Positions 53,201-64,000 of a DNA stretch of 64,000 bases are shown here, one piece after another (the stretch's first letter is position 1; the number at the start of each line of letters is the position of its first letter). The stretch spans positions 45,409,155-45,473,154 of the forward strand of contig CM066994.1 of NCBI GenBank assembly GCA_033977485.1, written 5' to 3'. Under the pieces are notes generated by a model, which did not search any database, was not told where the DNA came from, and saw only the letters and a list, made by a program, of their open reading frames with translations. The DNA comes from Hydrangea macrophylla (taxonomy: Eukaryota; Streptophyta; Magnoliopsida; Cornales; Hydrangeaceae). The position numbers and the translations under genes are program-made.

Positions 53201-53990
53201 TTTGTCTTTCAGGGGCCATGCCCCTTGTCTTCTGCTTTACTGGGCGGCAATCCGGGCTGACATTGAGATGACGGGACATTACCCGGGGGTCAATCCCAGG
53301 CATATCCTCATGACTCCAAGCAAAGACTTCTTGATTTTGCCCCAGGAACTGGGTCAATTCCTCCTTTAAGGGGGGCTCCAGTAGAGCACCTATGCTGACG
53401 GAGCGGTCTGGATATTCAGGATCCAGTACAACTTGTTCCATTTCTTCCATCGGCCCTATTACGTCGTTCTGGTCCCGGGGGTCCATTTCTTGGACGTTTA
53501 ACGTTTCGGTGATTGCCCCCCGGCGCAACGAGCTAACATAACAACTCCGAGCAATGGTCTGGTCTCCTCGCAGGCATCCTGGTCCCTGGGGAGTTGGGAA
53601 CTTCACCGTCAAGCTATAAGTGGAGACGACCGCTCTGGCCCTGTTAAGGGTCGGTCTTCCGAGGATGACGTAAGCCGACGGGGCTTCAACAATCACGAAG
53701 TTGGTCAGCACGGACACCTGCTGGGGGTAGGTCCCCATGAGAACTGGGAGCTCGATTGTACCGAGCGGCTGAGTGCTGGAGCCGTTAAATCCAACCAGGG
53801 GAGTAGCAACCGGCCGGAGCCAATCCCTGGCGATCCCAAGTTGATCGAATGCTGCTGTGAACATAATATCGGACGAACTGCCTGTGTCCACTAGCACCCT
53901 CTGGACCATATAGTTGGCTATTGAAAGCGTCACTACCAGCGGGTCGTCATGGGGGCAGCGGATGCCCTACAAGTCGTCGGATGTGAACGT
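50215..53990 (-). pseudogene. Pol of a Tat-like Ty3/gypsy element, broken
   Basis: Minus-strand domains in order: aspartic protease (VLVDTGSSSDIMF near 53890), reverse transcriptase (YVDDLLVKS near 52785), its own RNase H (LTDQPLRRILSRPDTSG near 52140), a second RNase H of archaeal type (ILHVDGSSNQQGSRAG near 51910, SNNEAEYEALLVGL near 51790), the integrase zinc finger (about 51130-51330), the integrase core (DNGRQFD near 50860) and a C-terminal region. The extra RNase H is a mark of the Tat lineage. Stops at 53967-53969, 52449-52451, 51180-51182 and 51156-51158 and a shift near 51015 inactivate it. Long frames survive between breaks, so decay is moderate. Confidence 0.9.
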
Positions 53991-55753
53991 CAGAACGTCA
54001 GTTGGTGAGGAGCCGGTGGATTGGACCTGCCAGACATCCGCTCGGGACGCCCGAGCATGCCTCTTCCGTGCCGACTGCGAGTCACCTCCGCCTGATGTTC
54101 CTCTAGAAATCACGTTCATGTGGCCGAGTGGCGGCGGTGGCTGAGCGGGAGCTCGGGGGTCCTGACGGGGTCGTCTTTCCGTCGTGACGAACTTCGCGAG
54201 GTGCCCCTGCTCGATCAGCTTCTCTATGGCTATTTTCAATTTGAAGCAATCTTCCGTCTCATGGCCATGATCCTGGTGGTATCGGCAAAACTTATCCCGG
54301 TTCCTCTTACCAGGCGGAGCTCTGAGTTTAGCTGGCTGCGAAAGCAGCCTCTGCGCCTCTGCAGCGGCCATGACTTCATGTATAGGTCGGGAAAGGGGCG
54401 TGAAAGCTGTTGGGGGCTGACCCCTGGCATCTCTCTGCTCTTGCTTTGGCTTCTTTCTTGAACTCTTCTCGAATCCCTCGTGCTTGCGCTTGGCCTTCGG
54501 GGATTCATCTCCCGTCTGGCCGGCACGTAGCCTTTAGGAATTCCTCAGTATCTGTATATTTTCCGACCCTCTCCGAGAGTTCCACCAGGGTCGCGGGTCG
54601 GTCGCGATGGAACGACGTGGCAACCTTAGTGTGTTGAACTCCCGAACAGAAGGCCATGATTGCAGCCGTTTCATTAAGGTTGCGGATCAGGAGTCTTTGC
54701 TGATTGAAACGGTCCACATACTCCCTCAAGGACTCCCCTTTACGCTGTTTGAAGGTAAGCAGCTGGGTGTCCGGCTGTGACCGATCGAGTATCCCAACAA
54801 ACTGGCTGATGAACAGCTTGCCGAGGGCTTGGAAGTTGTCCACCGTCCGAGGCTTCAAGGCGTGGAACCACTGTGCGGCGGGCCCTTTGAGAGTACTGGG
54901 AAAGGCCAGGCACAGCAGTTCGTCCGTCGTTGTGACCAGCGCCATCTGCGCCTTATAGGTGCGGATGTGGTCCACTGGTCTCCCTGTGCCATCATAGGAG
55001 CTAAGGTGGGGGGGTTTGAACTTCCGCGGGATAGGAAACTGTGTCACCCGAGCAGTATAGGGCGACTCAGTCTCAGTGTAGGTAAGGTCGTGACCGGTCT
55101 TGCGGTTCAACCTCTCGATCTGCTGCTGCAGTTCCTCGACCTGGGCTCTGACGTCAGTTCGCCCCGCTCTCCTATCTGTGTCTGAACGGTAGGTCGGGTC
55201 GGATGACGAGGCCTCGTCTTCAAAGTGCGTCGACCTCGGGGATAGTACCCGACTGTGGGTCCGGGAAAGCCTGTGCCTAAGATCCCCGGCTCAGGGCGGG
55301 AGGGTCGTCGACCGATTCCCGGACTTTCCGTCCGGACTCTTCTCCCCTTGCTGCTCGCCGCCGATCAATGATGATTCTAGCGTCCTCCTCTCGGCGCGCT
55401 CGGCGAGGAATGGACCGAGGTCCTCTTTGCGAGCGCCTAGTAGCCCGGCTGTGCTCTCCATCCGCAGGGCGTTCCCGGTCCGGTGGGGACACCGGGGCGG
55501 AATGGGCTTGCTTCCGTGTCCTGGCGGCCCTTTTAGGTGGAGCGCTCTTCTCAGGTTGGTTCTCTGAAGCGGGACGCTTCTCGTGTTGGGCCATAAGCGC
55601 CTCTATCTGTTGCTGCGTTCGGCGCTGGCCTTCCAAGAGTTGCGCCAGCGCTGCCGTGACCTGTTCAGTGGTCATAGAAGCAGTCCGCTGCTCAGTCTGC
55701 GGGTTCTCCTGACCGTCTGAATTGGCGGTTTTCTTACCCTTCTTTGGCGGCAT
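53991..55753 (-). pseudogene. Gag of the Tat-like element, broken
   Basis: The minus-strand start is at 55753 (MPPKKGKK). A basic, Gln-rich N-terminal part runs to 55277. The capsid-like retrotransposon gag domain (about 54505-55110, with PAAQWFHAL and ESLREYVDRFN motifs) is in another frame. The zinc-knuckle part CRYHQDHGHETEDC (about 54240-54290) is in a third. At least two frameshifts separate them. The DNA is markedly GC-richer than its surroundings. Confidence 0.85.
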
Positions 55754-55797
55754 GCTGATCAGTCAGAGATTTTTATTGATGGGGAGATTGTGTCGTT

Positions 55798-55814
55798 CCC
55801 ACAAACGGCGCCAA
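55798..55814 (-). other. Primer-binding site of the Tat-like element
   Basis: Read on the minus strand, TTGGCGCCGTTTGTGGG immediately follows the LTR end. It resembles the TGGCGCCGTT-type primer-binding sites of plant Tat/Athila elements. The exact primer tRNA was not determined. Confidence 0.6.
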
Positions 55815-55816
55815 AC

Positions 55817-56427
55817 TGATGGTGCCAAAAACTGGTAAGAAAGATCTAGGCAGGAAGTACAGCAAGTGTATGTGGTTCGGCCCCGTTAACAAGGTGACCT
55901 ACGTCCACGGTTGCGTCGGTGCGCTTCTCACTAGCAGATCACCGGTGGGCCTGGTGAGCCGACAAAGAGGGGCGGCACTCCCAGTAATACCGGTCGGGTG
56001 TATGCGTGTAGGTGGTGAGTTTTTCTTTAGTGCTTGTATGTTTTGAGAACAGATGTTCGGATCCCCCTAGAGAGGGTAGATGGGCTCTTTTATAGATGCA
56101 AGAGTCCATCTTTACATGGTAAGAGTTGATTAGATTAGGAAGCCAAATCTAATCATAGTAGATTTGCTTAACTCTAGGAGTGATTCCCAAATGGTTTAGG
56201 AATCTACTCATATTTCCTTAATAGAGTTCTGACCACATAAGGAAATTGCAGGGAAAATTCTTCCCGAGCCACGCCTCCTGGAAAGTCGCTGTACATAACG
56301 CCCTGGCTGTCCGCCTATCCCGAGCGGTTACCTTTGACCACGCCCCCAAACTCTCGTCCCGGGTAATCCGGGTCTTTCTGCAGACGTGGCGGTCAGGTTT
56401 TAGTAGGATATTTATAGACGTATCACA
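55817..56427 (-). mobile_element. 5' LTR of the Tat-like element
   Basis: 611 bp. On the minus strand it begins TGTGATACGTCTATAAATATC and ends TTTTGGCACCATCA. The TATAAATA near its start is at an unusual position for an LTR promoter; a second candidate, TATAAAAGAG, reads on the minus strand at about 56085-56095. The outer edge coincides with the first base of the duplicated block B. Confidence 0.75.
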
Positions 56428-57601
56428 AAATTTTAAAAAAAGACGAATTTTAACAAGAATTCCGGCATTTGTTTTGGTTGAAAATTGTGTTTTATAATTG
56501 GTTGTGAAAATTGCTTATTTTAACAAAACATGCATTGTTTGAAAGAAAAAAAAATAAAAAAGAATTCACCATGCATACATGAATATTTAGTGAAATTTCA
56601 CTTAACTCGTACATGAACATTAAGTGAAATTTCACTTAACTTGGCATTTGAGAGAATTTTTAACAAAGTAATAATCAAATTGGACTTTAAACTCTAGACA
56701 GTTACTGCTAGTGAAATTTCACCAGGCATACATGACAAGTAAGTGAAATGTCACTGAACGCATAAACAAATATTAAGTGAAAATTTAAGTTTTTTTAGGA
56801 GCAACTGAACAAGGCATGCAAAATGTCATTTTTTTTTTGCTCAAAAGATATCAACAATGCTACTAGTTTTGTAACTCTCGTCAACACGATTCCAATGGTA
56901 TAAAATTTGAGAAAAACGGAGTTGTGGATCAAAAGTTATGGTGGTTTAAAGTTTAAAATACATTTTCAAAATGGGGTTTCATATAACACAGTCACTCACA
57001 CGATGTGAGTGGCTTTGAGACACCACGCGCGCGTGAGCTCTGGCGTGAGGGAGGCTTTGTTTCATGAATCATGGGAGATGTTATGGCGGGCGCACTTATA
57101 CCGTGTGAGCACCAGTTGTCAATTTTTTGTCATTTTTATTAAGTCACTCTCTAATTTGTACTTTAACCAATGTTGTGGTGATGTACTTTTTGGTAAATCC
57201 CCTAGTTATAAATACAATTCTGTGATACGAGTTTAAAAGCAAAAATTTCAATTTCGTACTCCAAATCATTTACTAAGCACCATTTACCAAGCACATTTCA
57301 ATTTCGTACTCTAAATCATATGGAAACAAATTTCCAAATAATACTGATTTGGAAAAACGAACAGAGAAATGACAATATATCGAGTCTGTTCCGAACAAAG
57401 AAAAACCAAACTTCTAGATTATAACAAAATGCGAAATAATCATCTTAAGATTGTTATCCAAAATATTTTGGGATGCGTATAATGTATAAATCTGAAACAC
57501 AATAATGAATACTGTAAATAAAAATAAACCTGGTATATATGCAAGAATGAAACATAGATCGAATCTAGTGTTGGACAATATATCCTTAAAACAATTGTGC
57601 C

Positions 57602-57802
57602 TAGGGGTGAAAATAAAACCGAAAAAATCGAACTACCAAACCGAACCGATCGGTTCGGTCGGTTTTCATAAGGGTGGTGCAGTGTAAAACCGAAAACCGA
57701 ACCGAAAAATTAGCCTAAACTGAAAAAACCGACCGAAACCGAACCGATCGGTCGATGGAAAATCACTCCCAAAACCGACCAAACCGAACCGATTTCAGCC
57801 TT
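57602..57802. mobile_element. hAT-type MITE, duplicate of 8918-9120
   Basis: Starts TAGGGGTGAAAAT and ends ATTTCAGCCTTA, with ATTGTGCC before and ATTTGTGCC after. Same locus and family as the copy A insertion, so it predates the duplication. Confidence 0.85.
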
Positions 57803-57884
57803 AATTTGTGCCCCGCGTTGGTGCTCACAGATTTGCGGCATTTGTCTCTTAGGATACAACGATTTCTCCTTACTATAGAAACAC

Positions 57885-58290
57885 CACTACGGGAAAAATG
57901 AGCTTTTTCCACGCAAAAAAATAATAATTAAATAAAGTGTTGAGAAAAAGTAAAAAGTGTCGCAAAAACTTTTGCTGGCACTTTTCCCGGTGGTATGATA
58001 ACAGACCGAGAAAAAAGGGGTGGTAAATATTTTCCGACAGTTGTGCAAACCGCCGGAAGTTTTCCGACGACTTTTTCGACGGTTTTGCTACTATAGAGAC
58101 AAATGATATATTGGTGACACTTATTATCCACCAAAATTGTGTCGGAAAAAACTATTTTCAACGAAAAAATAGTGACGTAAAATATAGTGTAGTCGACAGT
58201 TCCAAAGTGTGGAAATAATTTTATTTCCACGGTAAGTAATTTTGGTAATGCACTTATTTTCAACAATTATCAAGTGTGGGAATAATTTAT
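57885..58290 (+). mobile_element. CACTA-like left terminal region, duplicate of 9201
   Basis: Opens CACTACGGGAAAAATGAGC and carries the same CCGACGACTTTTTCGACGG subterminal motifs. Confidence 0.55.
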
Positions 58291-60894
58291 TTCAACAGTA
58301 GTTATAGTGTGGATAATACTTGCATATTCCACTGTTCATAATTTCATATAACCATTCATAAATGAACTCATACGCTAATAATGCATAACAAATCAACTAT
58401 ACTAAACTCATCAATGATAGAAAGATCTTCAAGTTTCCTATTTCAAATAGACATATATATCACATGGCCAAGATAATAGAATAAAGTATCTGGAAAAACA
58501 TTCAACTCTAGTTCCAAAAAAAAAAACCATTTATCCTTTACATACAAGTAAGAAAAAATATCTCCATCCCCCGTATATACAAAATGTAGAACAATTCCAA
58601 TTATCTAGTCATAAAAGTCAAAATACAACAAGATTTGTATAATTCAGTCAATTCAACTATTCAAAAAATGATTTCTATCTTCATTGCGGAAAACGCCTCA
58701 TATACATCTGTCTGTATCATTAACCATTACCTACAAAAAGTAAAATAAAAAAAATAAAACTTTGGGTTAATAAAGATTACTCCAATCTCCATTAAAGTAA
58801 TAAAGATCACACCTTCACAATATTTAGGTAGTAAGAAATTGTTACCTTGACAAATGAATTTGCAAAAGATCCAAAAAGATAGTGCATTAAATAGAAATAA
58901 TGATTTTAGAGCCCAAAAGAGTGAAGGTTCTTGAGTTCATGCAACGGAGCAGCAAAGATTCCATTGCTTAAGACAAACTAGAAATGTAGTTGAAGCATCA
59001 ATCAAATCCAAAATTTGTGACCAAAAGTAAACAGAAATGTAGAAGTACTAAACTAAATTATAGATAGCTAGGTTGCAAACTTTCCAACCATACACTATGT
59101 TAGCCTATGAAACAAAAAGATAGATAGTTGAATAATTAACCATCCCAAGCTAGCGAATCAATTGTGTTGCACATATATATAAAATAATGAAAGATTGAAC
59201 AAAAAGATATAAAGAATAAGTTATGAAATAATTATGAATTCTAATTGATTAAACTAAACAAAGTAAAGTAATCAGTTTACTAAAGTAGAAGTTACTTCTA
59301 GCATAGTACTTGTTAAAATTTCATATGGTCAATTGATAACTCATATTTAATTTTTCCTTGATAAACCTTGAACGCCTTGATTCAACATTCATACACACTA
59401 AAACAAATGCCATTAAAATTTTGAATGACAGAATTAGAGAAGTCAGAACTGTGCAATAAAGTCTCATCCCATGGTTGTTCTGAGGACATCTCCTGCCCTT
59501 ACTCAAATTGAAGTCAAAATTTGAGTAGAATATTCATTTCATATGAAGGAAAAATTCTACAATACTTTCTAGTGGTTTTGATAGTGTCATACATAATAAT
59601 AAGTGCTAAAATGTTATGGCTCGGTCACAAAATGTGTAACTACGTTGCTTAAAAAGCAAAAAAAAATTTCAAAGTTACCACGCCTTGGGAGCTAGTTACA
59701 CATTTTTGGGACATAAGTCACACCATCTTGGGCCTCTTTGTTAATACATACGTGTGCAAAATATATGTTAGGTATGCAATAGAGATTTGCATATTAATGT
59801 ACCCAGGCAAGAAATTTTTAAAATTTTTTTTGTTGAACAACAACAAACATTTGATTGATAAAAAGATGGGTACATCACCTCACAAAGTGCAAGAAGCCAA
59901 TGCCCCACCCAAACAAGTCCATACATATGAACCGCCCTTTCTCAAGGATTAAAAACAAACAATTGGTGTGCATCAGACACAAGCAAGCACCCCTTCACTT
60001 CTATCAATTATAAAGAATTCCAAAAACAACGAAATCCAACAAAAATACAAAAACACAAAAAGAGACAATCATGGCAACCCATTTTAAAACAGAAATCCAA
60101 CAGAAAACTCAACCCATTCAATATTGAAATCAAACCCACTCATTGATCATTGCCACAAACCTTCAAAACATTATAATGTGTGTACATAGAGTACATAGAC
60201 CCAAGGTGTGGGGAGAAGGGACTTACCAGCAATGTTGGTGGGAATCCTTGAGAAGAGAGTGAAAGAGGGACATAGGGAGATCATGAGGGAAACACATGTC
60301 CAACACAGTTTTAAAATCAAACGAATTCTAAACTTAAACCATCGCTTGTTTTGGCACATTGGCGTGATTTCAATTACTGTATTTGATTGAAACTTTGCCC
60401 GCCATAATTTTGTTTTCTTGGTTTTTTAATTACTCTGTATCATGTAGTGTAGTGGTTTCGAGGATCATGATAGCACATCCTCTTAATTTACCTTTTGTGT
60501 AAATATGATCCCTATAGTTTATAAGATATCATTTTAATCCTTATAATTTTGTAAGTGTGTCATTTTAGTCCCTCAAACACTTATTATGACAAATTTTTTA
60601 CTTTCAATTACAAAATTATTCGTCACTAAAGGACTTATTTGACACATTTATGAAATTATAGGGACTAAAGTGACACCTTTTAAATTGCAGGGACCAAACT
60701 GACACAAGTAACAAAACTATAAGGGTGTAAAATTTATTTAACCCGTGTTTATAAGTGTACAATCTCGTACACATGTGTTGTGCTTATACTATATTTTCAA
60801 GTATTTAGTGAATGTTAATCTCGTAACATGTGTTTGTGTTTAGGCAAAGAATTTTCTTAATTAAAACTTTTTTATTTTGTTGAACAAACAAAAC

Positions 60895-60897
<3 letters not shown>

Positions 60898-60940
<43 letters not shown>

Positions 60941-60941
60941 T
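60898..60941 (+). repeat. (ATT)n microsatellite
   Basis: Pure ATT run, the counterpart of 16239-16291 with a different length. Confidence 0.9.
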
Positions 60942-61144
60942 TTATTATCGAACAAATATAATTTTGGTTCTCACAAAAATGAATAGAAAATTAGCTTATA
61001 AAAAATTGCAATCGCATCCTAATTTATGTATTTCCAAACAACACCTACAATCCAAAAATACAAAATAAAAAATAAAAATTATCGATGTTTGAAAATAATC
61101 ATAATCCATAAGATAAATTTGTTTTAGCAGTATCACTACCGCTG

Positions 61145-61475
61145 CACAAACTGTGGAAAAAAAAGTCTCTTTTTCATGGCTTTTTCTAAACTGTCGTAAA
61201 AAGTGCCTTAAAATTGACTGGTTTTTCGGCTCTTCACATTCTGCTGTAAGAAGTGTCGGAAAAAATCAACTTTTTACAACTATAGCAATAATGTCGCATT
61301 GAGTGTCGGCAAAAAACACTTTTCCTGGCAGTTTACATAGTGTCGTAACTATCGTCGAGAAAACCTCTTTTTCCTGGCACTATTTTTATTGCCGGTTTGA
61401 ATCGTCAAGAAAAACAATCTTTCTCGACAGCATTTCTAGTGCCAAAATAAAAAATCGTCAGAAAAAGCCTATTTT
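61145..61475 (+). repeat. CACTA-like subterminal repeats, duplicate of 16476
   Basis: Same GTGTCGGAAAAA and CGTCGAGAAAA series as copy A, colinear with it. Confidence 0.45.
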
Positions 61476-63310
61476 CAAATAATAAGATTCCAGCGAATCA
61501 CACTGATGTTTGCACTCTCTCAGACGCGGGCACTGACCATATATGTAAACTTCATAAATTATCCAAAAAAATGAATGTGGAACACTTGTACATATATGTA
61601 GGTTGTCAAGTGACTATTCATCAATAGTCACAACCTTTAGAAAGGAAACTATTTGTCAATGGTTACAAACTTACAACCCTTCAAATAAGGGACTGTTTGG
61701 CATTGCCAAACTCAACCATATACCAAAACACTAAAAACTCAATTTCCCATTCAATTTTCCAACATTTCTACCAACTAGGCTAAATTGTTGCTCGAAATTA
61801 AACCAATTTCGATTTCAACAAAATTTCTTAGGTTTTGTTTGGTTTTTGGAATTATAGAATAAAGGAAAAGGGAAAGAAAACATGCAATATGGAAAACTAG
61901 TTCTTTTGTGTTTTTCTTCATATTTAGACAATAAATTTTCAAAATTTTCAAATTATAATTATAAAATAAGGAGGAAAAAAAAAGAGGAAAGCAATTGGCA
62001 AACAAAACTCAAATTGTTTAATTAATTTATCAACTTAATTTTTGTTTAATTAATTTCTCAACTTATTTTCTTTTCAGCTCTATTTTCTGCATTGGTTTTG
62101 TTGTTAATTATCAAAGGAAAAATTCTTCCCGTGTATTTTCTTTTCTAACCTTTAAAACTCAAATTAATAATAACACTCTAGAATTCTAGAAAGAAAGCCT
62201 AAGAAAGCCTAGTTGACCATGGATTAAAAACCCCCAAAGAAAGCGTAGTTGACCTAGGAACAGACACTCACAGTCAATGCTTCTAGAGTGTTATTTTTTT
62301 TTTTTGCTAGAATTCTAGAGTGTTATTTGGGTTTGAAAATATCCTTCTCTGACTTTCTCTTGGAATAGACTGTAGTGGACAGGACGAGTGTCCTGCACTC
62401 TTTTATGAAATGACAATGATGCCCTGATTTTGTCAAAATTACTAACTTGTCCTCCGTCCTTTTATTTTTATTTTTATATTTTTTCCCCTCCAGTTTTGAA
62501 AGTATTTTCTTGATGTACACAATCCACGTGAACTCAAAAAGTAAGAATTCTCTTTCTTTTTTTTCCTGTTTTTTTTTTTTTGCCAAGGAATTAATCCCTC
62601 TGTCCCATATTTAGACTTTGATTGGTTCTTGAATTAGTGAGGGAAAAGAAGGAATCTGTACAGGAGAATATTTTTTCTTTTATTTAGTTAATAAGAAAAA
62701 CGATGAAGAAAATTAGAAAGAAAAAAAAATTAAGAAGTGAATTACACATTTTCAATTTTAAGAATCATTTCCCTTCCTTTATTGATATACTCCAATTATC
62801 TATTGAAAAATTATAATTTTTAATGTTATTTAAACATGAGGAAAACTTAAGAAAAAATATTTCCTTTTTTTTTCCCACGATATCCATGGACCTATAGAGC
62901 CTTAGGGTCCACTTTGAGAAACCAACTTATTAAGAAAAAATCGTCATTACACAAAAGAAGTCATGTTTCTTCCAAAATTGCTGCTAAGTAAGACTTTCAT
63001 CTTAAGCAATGAGGGTAAAGTTGGAAAAGTAGGGAAAATATGCATTGACTTTTTAAATGTGGACATAATTTTGGAACATCCCAATTAAGATGAAATACAG
63101 GACTCTAAAAATGAGATTGAGTGATAGTATGTTTTTAAAGTTCAAACATAAATCTAATGAACTCCTTGAAGAGTCAAGAAATCTTTTTAAGGCTTAGTTT
63201 GCTTCTTGGATTTTGTAAAGGAAAAGAGAAGAAAACATGCATAGAGGAAACATTTCCTTTGTATAGTTAATAAGGAAAAAAGCCGTTTAAGCCAAGTGGG
63301 TAATTGAATA

Positions 63311-63495
63311 GAGTAATACTTGGGGCACAACCAAAGTTAAAACCTTTTGCTCACAACCTTCATTTTGTGTCTATCTCTCTCATAGTGGGCACTGTGGGGT
63401 CACTGGCACTGAGGGACCCATCAAGAGAGAGATAGACATAAAATGGAGGTTGTGAGCAAAAAGTTGTGGCTTTGATTGTGCCCCAATTGTTACCC
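63311..63495. mobile_element. 185-bp Mutator-like MITE upstream of kinase copy B
   Basis: Ends GAGTAATACTTGGGGCAC and GTGCCCCAATTGTTACCC, flanked by an exact 9-bp duplication AATTGAATA (63302-63310 and 63496-63504). The empty version of this site is present in copy A at about 20862-20870. It ends 149 bases before the kinase ATG and is inverted relative to the relative at 20609. Confidence 0.88.
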
Positions 63496-63609
63496 AATTG
63501 AATATCATTGTTTAAGCCAACTGGGTAAAAGTCTGGTTCGTTTGGTTGAAGATTAAAAGCAGCTCTTAGCTTCTTCTGCATAAGTACATTTGTATTTTGA
63601 GATCCCATT

Positions 63610-63635
63610 CTCTCTCTCTCTCTCTCTCTCTCTCT
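63610..63635 (+). promoter_or_regulatory. (CT)n tract in the leader of kinase copy B
   Basis: CT run just upstream of the ATG at 63645, shorter than in copy A. Its function is inferred from position only. Confidence 0.4.
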
Positions 63636-63644
63636 GATGCACAC

Positions 63645-64000
63645 ATGGGTATTAGATACAATCCATACTTGGTACTTTCTGTGCTCTTCCTATGTTTGTC
63701 TCTCATCAACAATTCTCTCTCCTTAGGATCTGACACAATCTCAGGAAACCAATCTCTATCTGGAGATCAAACCATCGTCTCTTCAGGAGGTAAATTCAAA
63801 CTTGGCTTCTTCAAACCAGGTAACTCATCCAAATTCTACATAGGCATGTGGTACAACAAACTCTCTGTCCAAACCGTAGTTTGGGTAGCAAACAGACAAA
63901 CACCCATCTCAAACAACCAAATATCACAACTCAAAATCATAAATGGTAACTTAGTCCTTCTCAATGAGTCCCAAATCCCAATTTGGTCCACAAATGTGAT
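63645..64000 (+). CDS. G-type lectin S-receptor-like kinase (copy B), 5' part only
   Basis: Open from the ATG at 63645 to the window end (118 complete codons). It covers the signal peptide and most of the bulb-type lectin domain. It aligns without gaps to 21020-21375 with six substitutions, of which I read only one as changing an amino acid (Ile to Leu at residue 11). The start is the same conserved ATG that follows the CT tract. Whether this copy also holds the LTR-like insert in its kinase domain cannot be seen, as the gene continues beyond the window. Its promoter differs from copy A by a deletion and a nearby MITE. Confidence 0.88.
   Translation, partial: MGIRYNPYLVLSVLFLCLSLINNSLSLGSDTISGNQSLSGDQTIVSSGGKFKLGFFKPGNSSKFYIGMWYNKLSVQTVVWVANRQTPISNNQISQLKIINGNLVLLNESQIPIWSTNV

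Larger units (their letters stand above)
56428..64000 (+). repeat. Copy B of the segmental duplication (cut by window end)
   Basis: Direct copy of 7686-21375. It lacks the 3.95-kb LTR element (single AAATT at 59011-59015) and about 2.3 kb upstream of the kinase. The first ~800 bp correspond to the right half of the composite foldback. No gene other than the kinase start at 63645 is supported. Open frames at 57009, 57928, 59728, 60171, 61775 and 62323 are non-coding. Confidence 0.9.

Noticed and set aside
52564..55712. Plus-strand frames of 60-118 codons across 51-56 kb
   Set aside because: Antisense shadows of the minus-strand Tat-like gag-pol, favoured by its higher GC content.
63311..63495. 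Idea that the MITE interior flipped in place between copies A and B
   Set aside because: The two MITEs occupy different sites, and the copy B site has its own 9-bp duplication with an empty counterpart in copy A, so they are independent insertions.

Overview
The window is nuclear DNA from a flowering plant, most likely a eudicot; I cannot name the species. It is AT-rich, has spliced genes with long introns, carries a plant-specific G-type lectin receptor kinase, and is crowded with plant transposon families (Del/Tekay-like and Tat-like Ty3/gypsy, Ty1/copia, hAT, Mutator-like, Tourist, Stowaway and CACTA-like elements, a Helitron and a tRNA-derived SINE). Only three real gene loci and one host pseudogene can be supported. 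Almost everything else is transposon sequence at different stages of decay.

Layout. 1-3.4 kb: remnants of LTR elements, including a decayed copia pol with its 3' LTR. 3.7-9.1 kb: a reverse-strand gypsy LTR fragment, a GGGGCGGAT-family element, and a composite foldback split by a Mutator-like MITE that itself hosts a smaller one. 9.2-20.8 kb: CACTA-like ends, a very young non-autonomous LTR element (10320-14272) and several MITEs. 21020-23681: a G-type lectin S-receptor-like kinase whose coding sequence is interrupted by a 149-bp LTR-like insert that appears to behave as an exact intron. 24.2-27.4 kb: a SINE, a Helitron, and a Tourist-like MITE with a Stowaway inside. 27773-43859: a four-exon 2-oxoglutarate/Fe(II) oxygenase gene with a 13-kb first intron, mostly filled by a 10.5-kb Del/Tekay-like retrotransposon whose 3' LTR was hit by a hAT element. 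45.4-49.4 kb: foldbacks, an aromatic amino acid decarboxylase pseudogene on the minus strand, and two hAT-type elements. 50.1-56.4 kb: a minus-strand Tat-like gypsy element with one visible LTR. 56428-64000: a direct duplicate of 7686-21375, ending about 356 nt into a second lectin receptor kinase.

The two kinase copies share nearly identical 5' coding sequence but only about 140 bp of upstream DNA. About 2.3 kb present upstream of copy A is missing from copy B, and each copy has its own insertion of the same 185-bp MITE family in opposite orientation. The young LTR element lies only in copy A, and copy B keeps the clean empty site, so it inserted after the duplication. The oxygenase exons join in frame with all catalytic residues present, so that gene looks functional despite its inflated intron.

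The most notable observation is the LTR-like insertion in the kinase. Its 5-bp target duplication (GGTAT) together with the LTR end supplies GT and AG splice sites placed so that removal restores the original reading frame exactly. All calls come from reading the sequence; no database search, alignment program or expression data was used.
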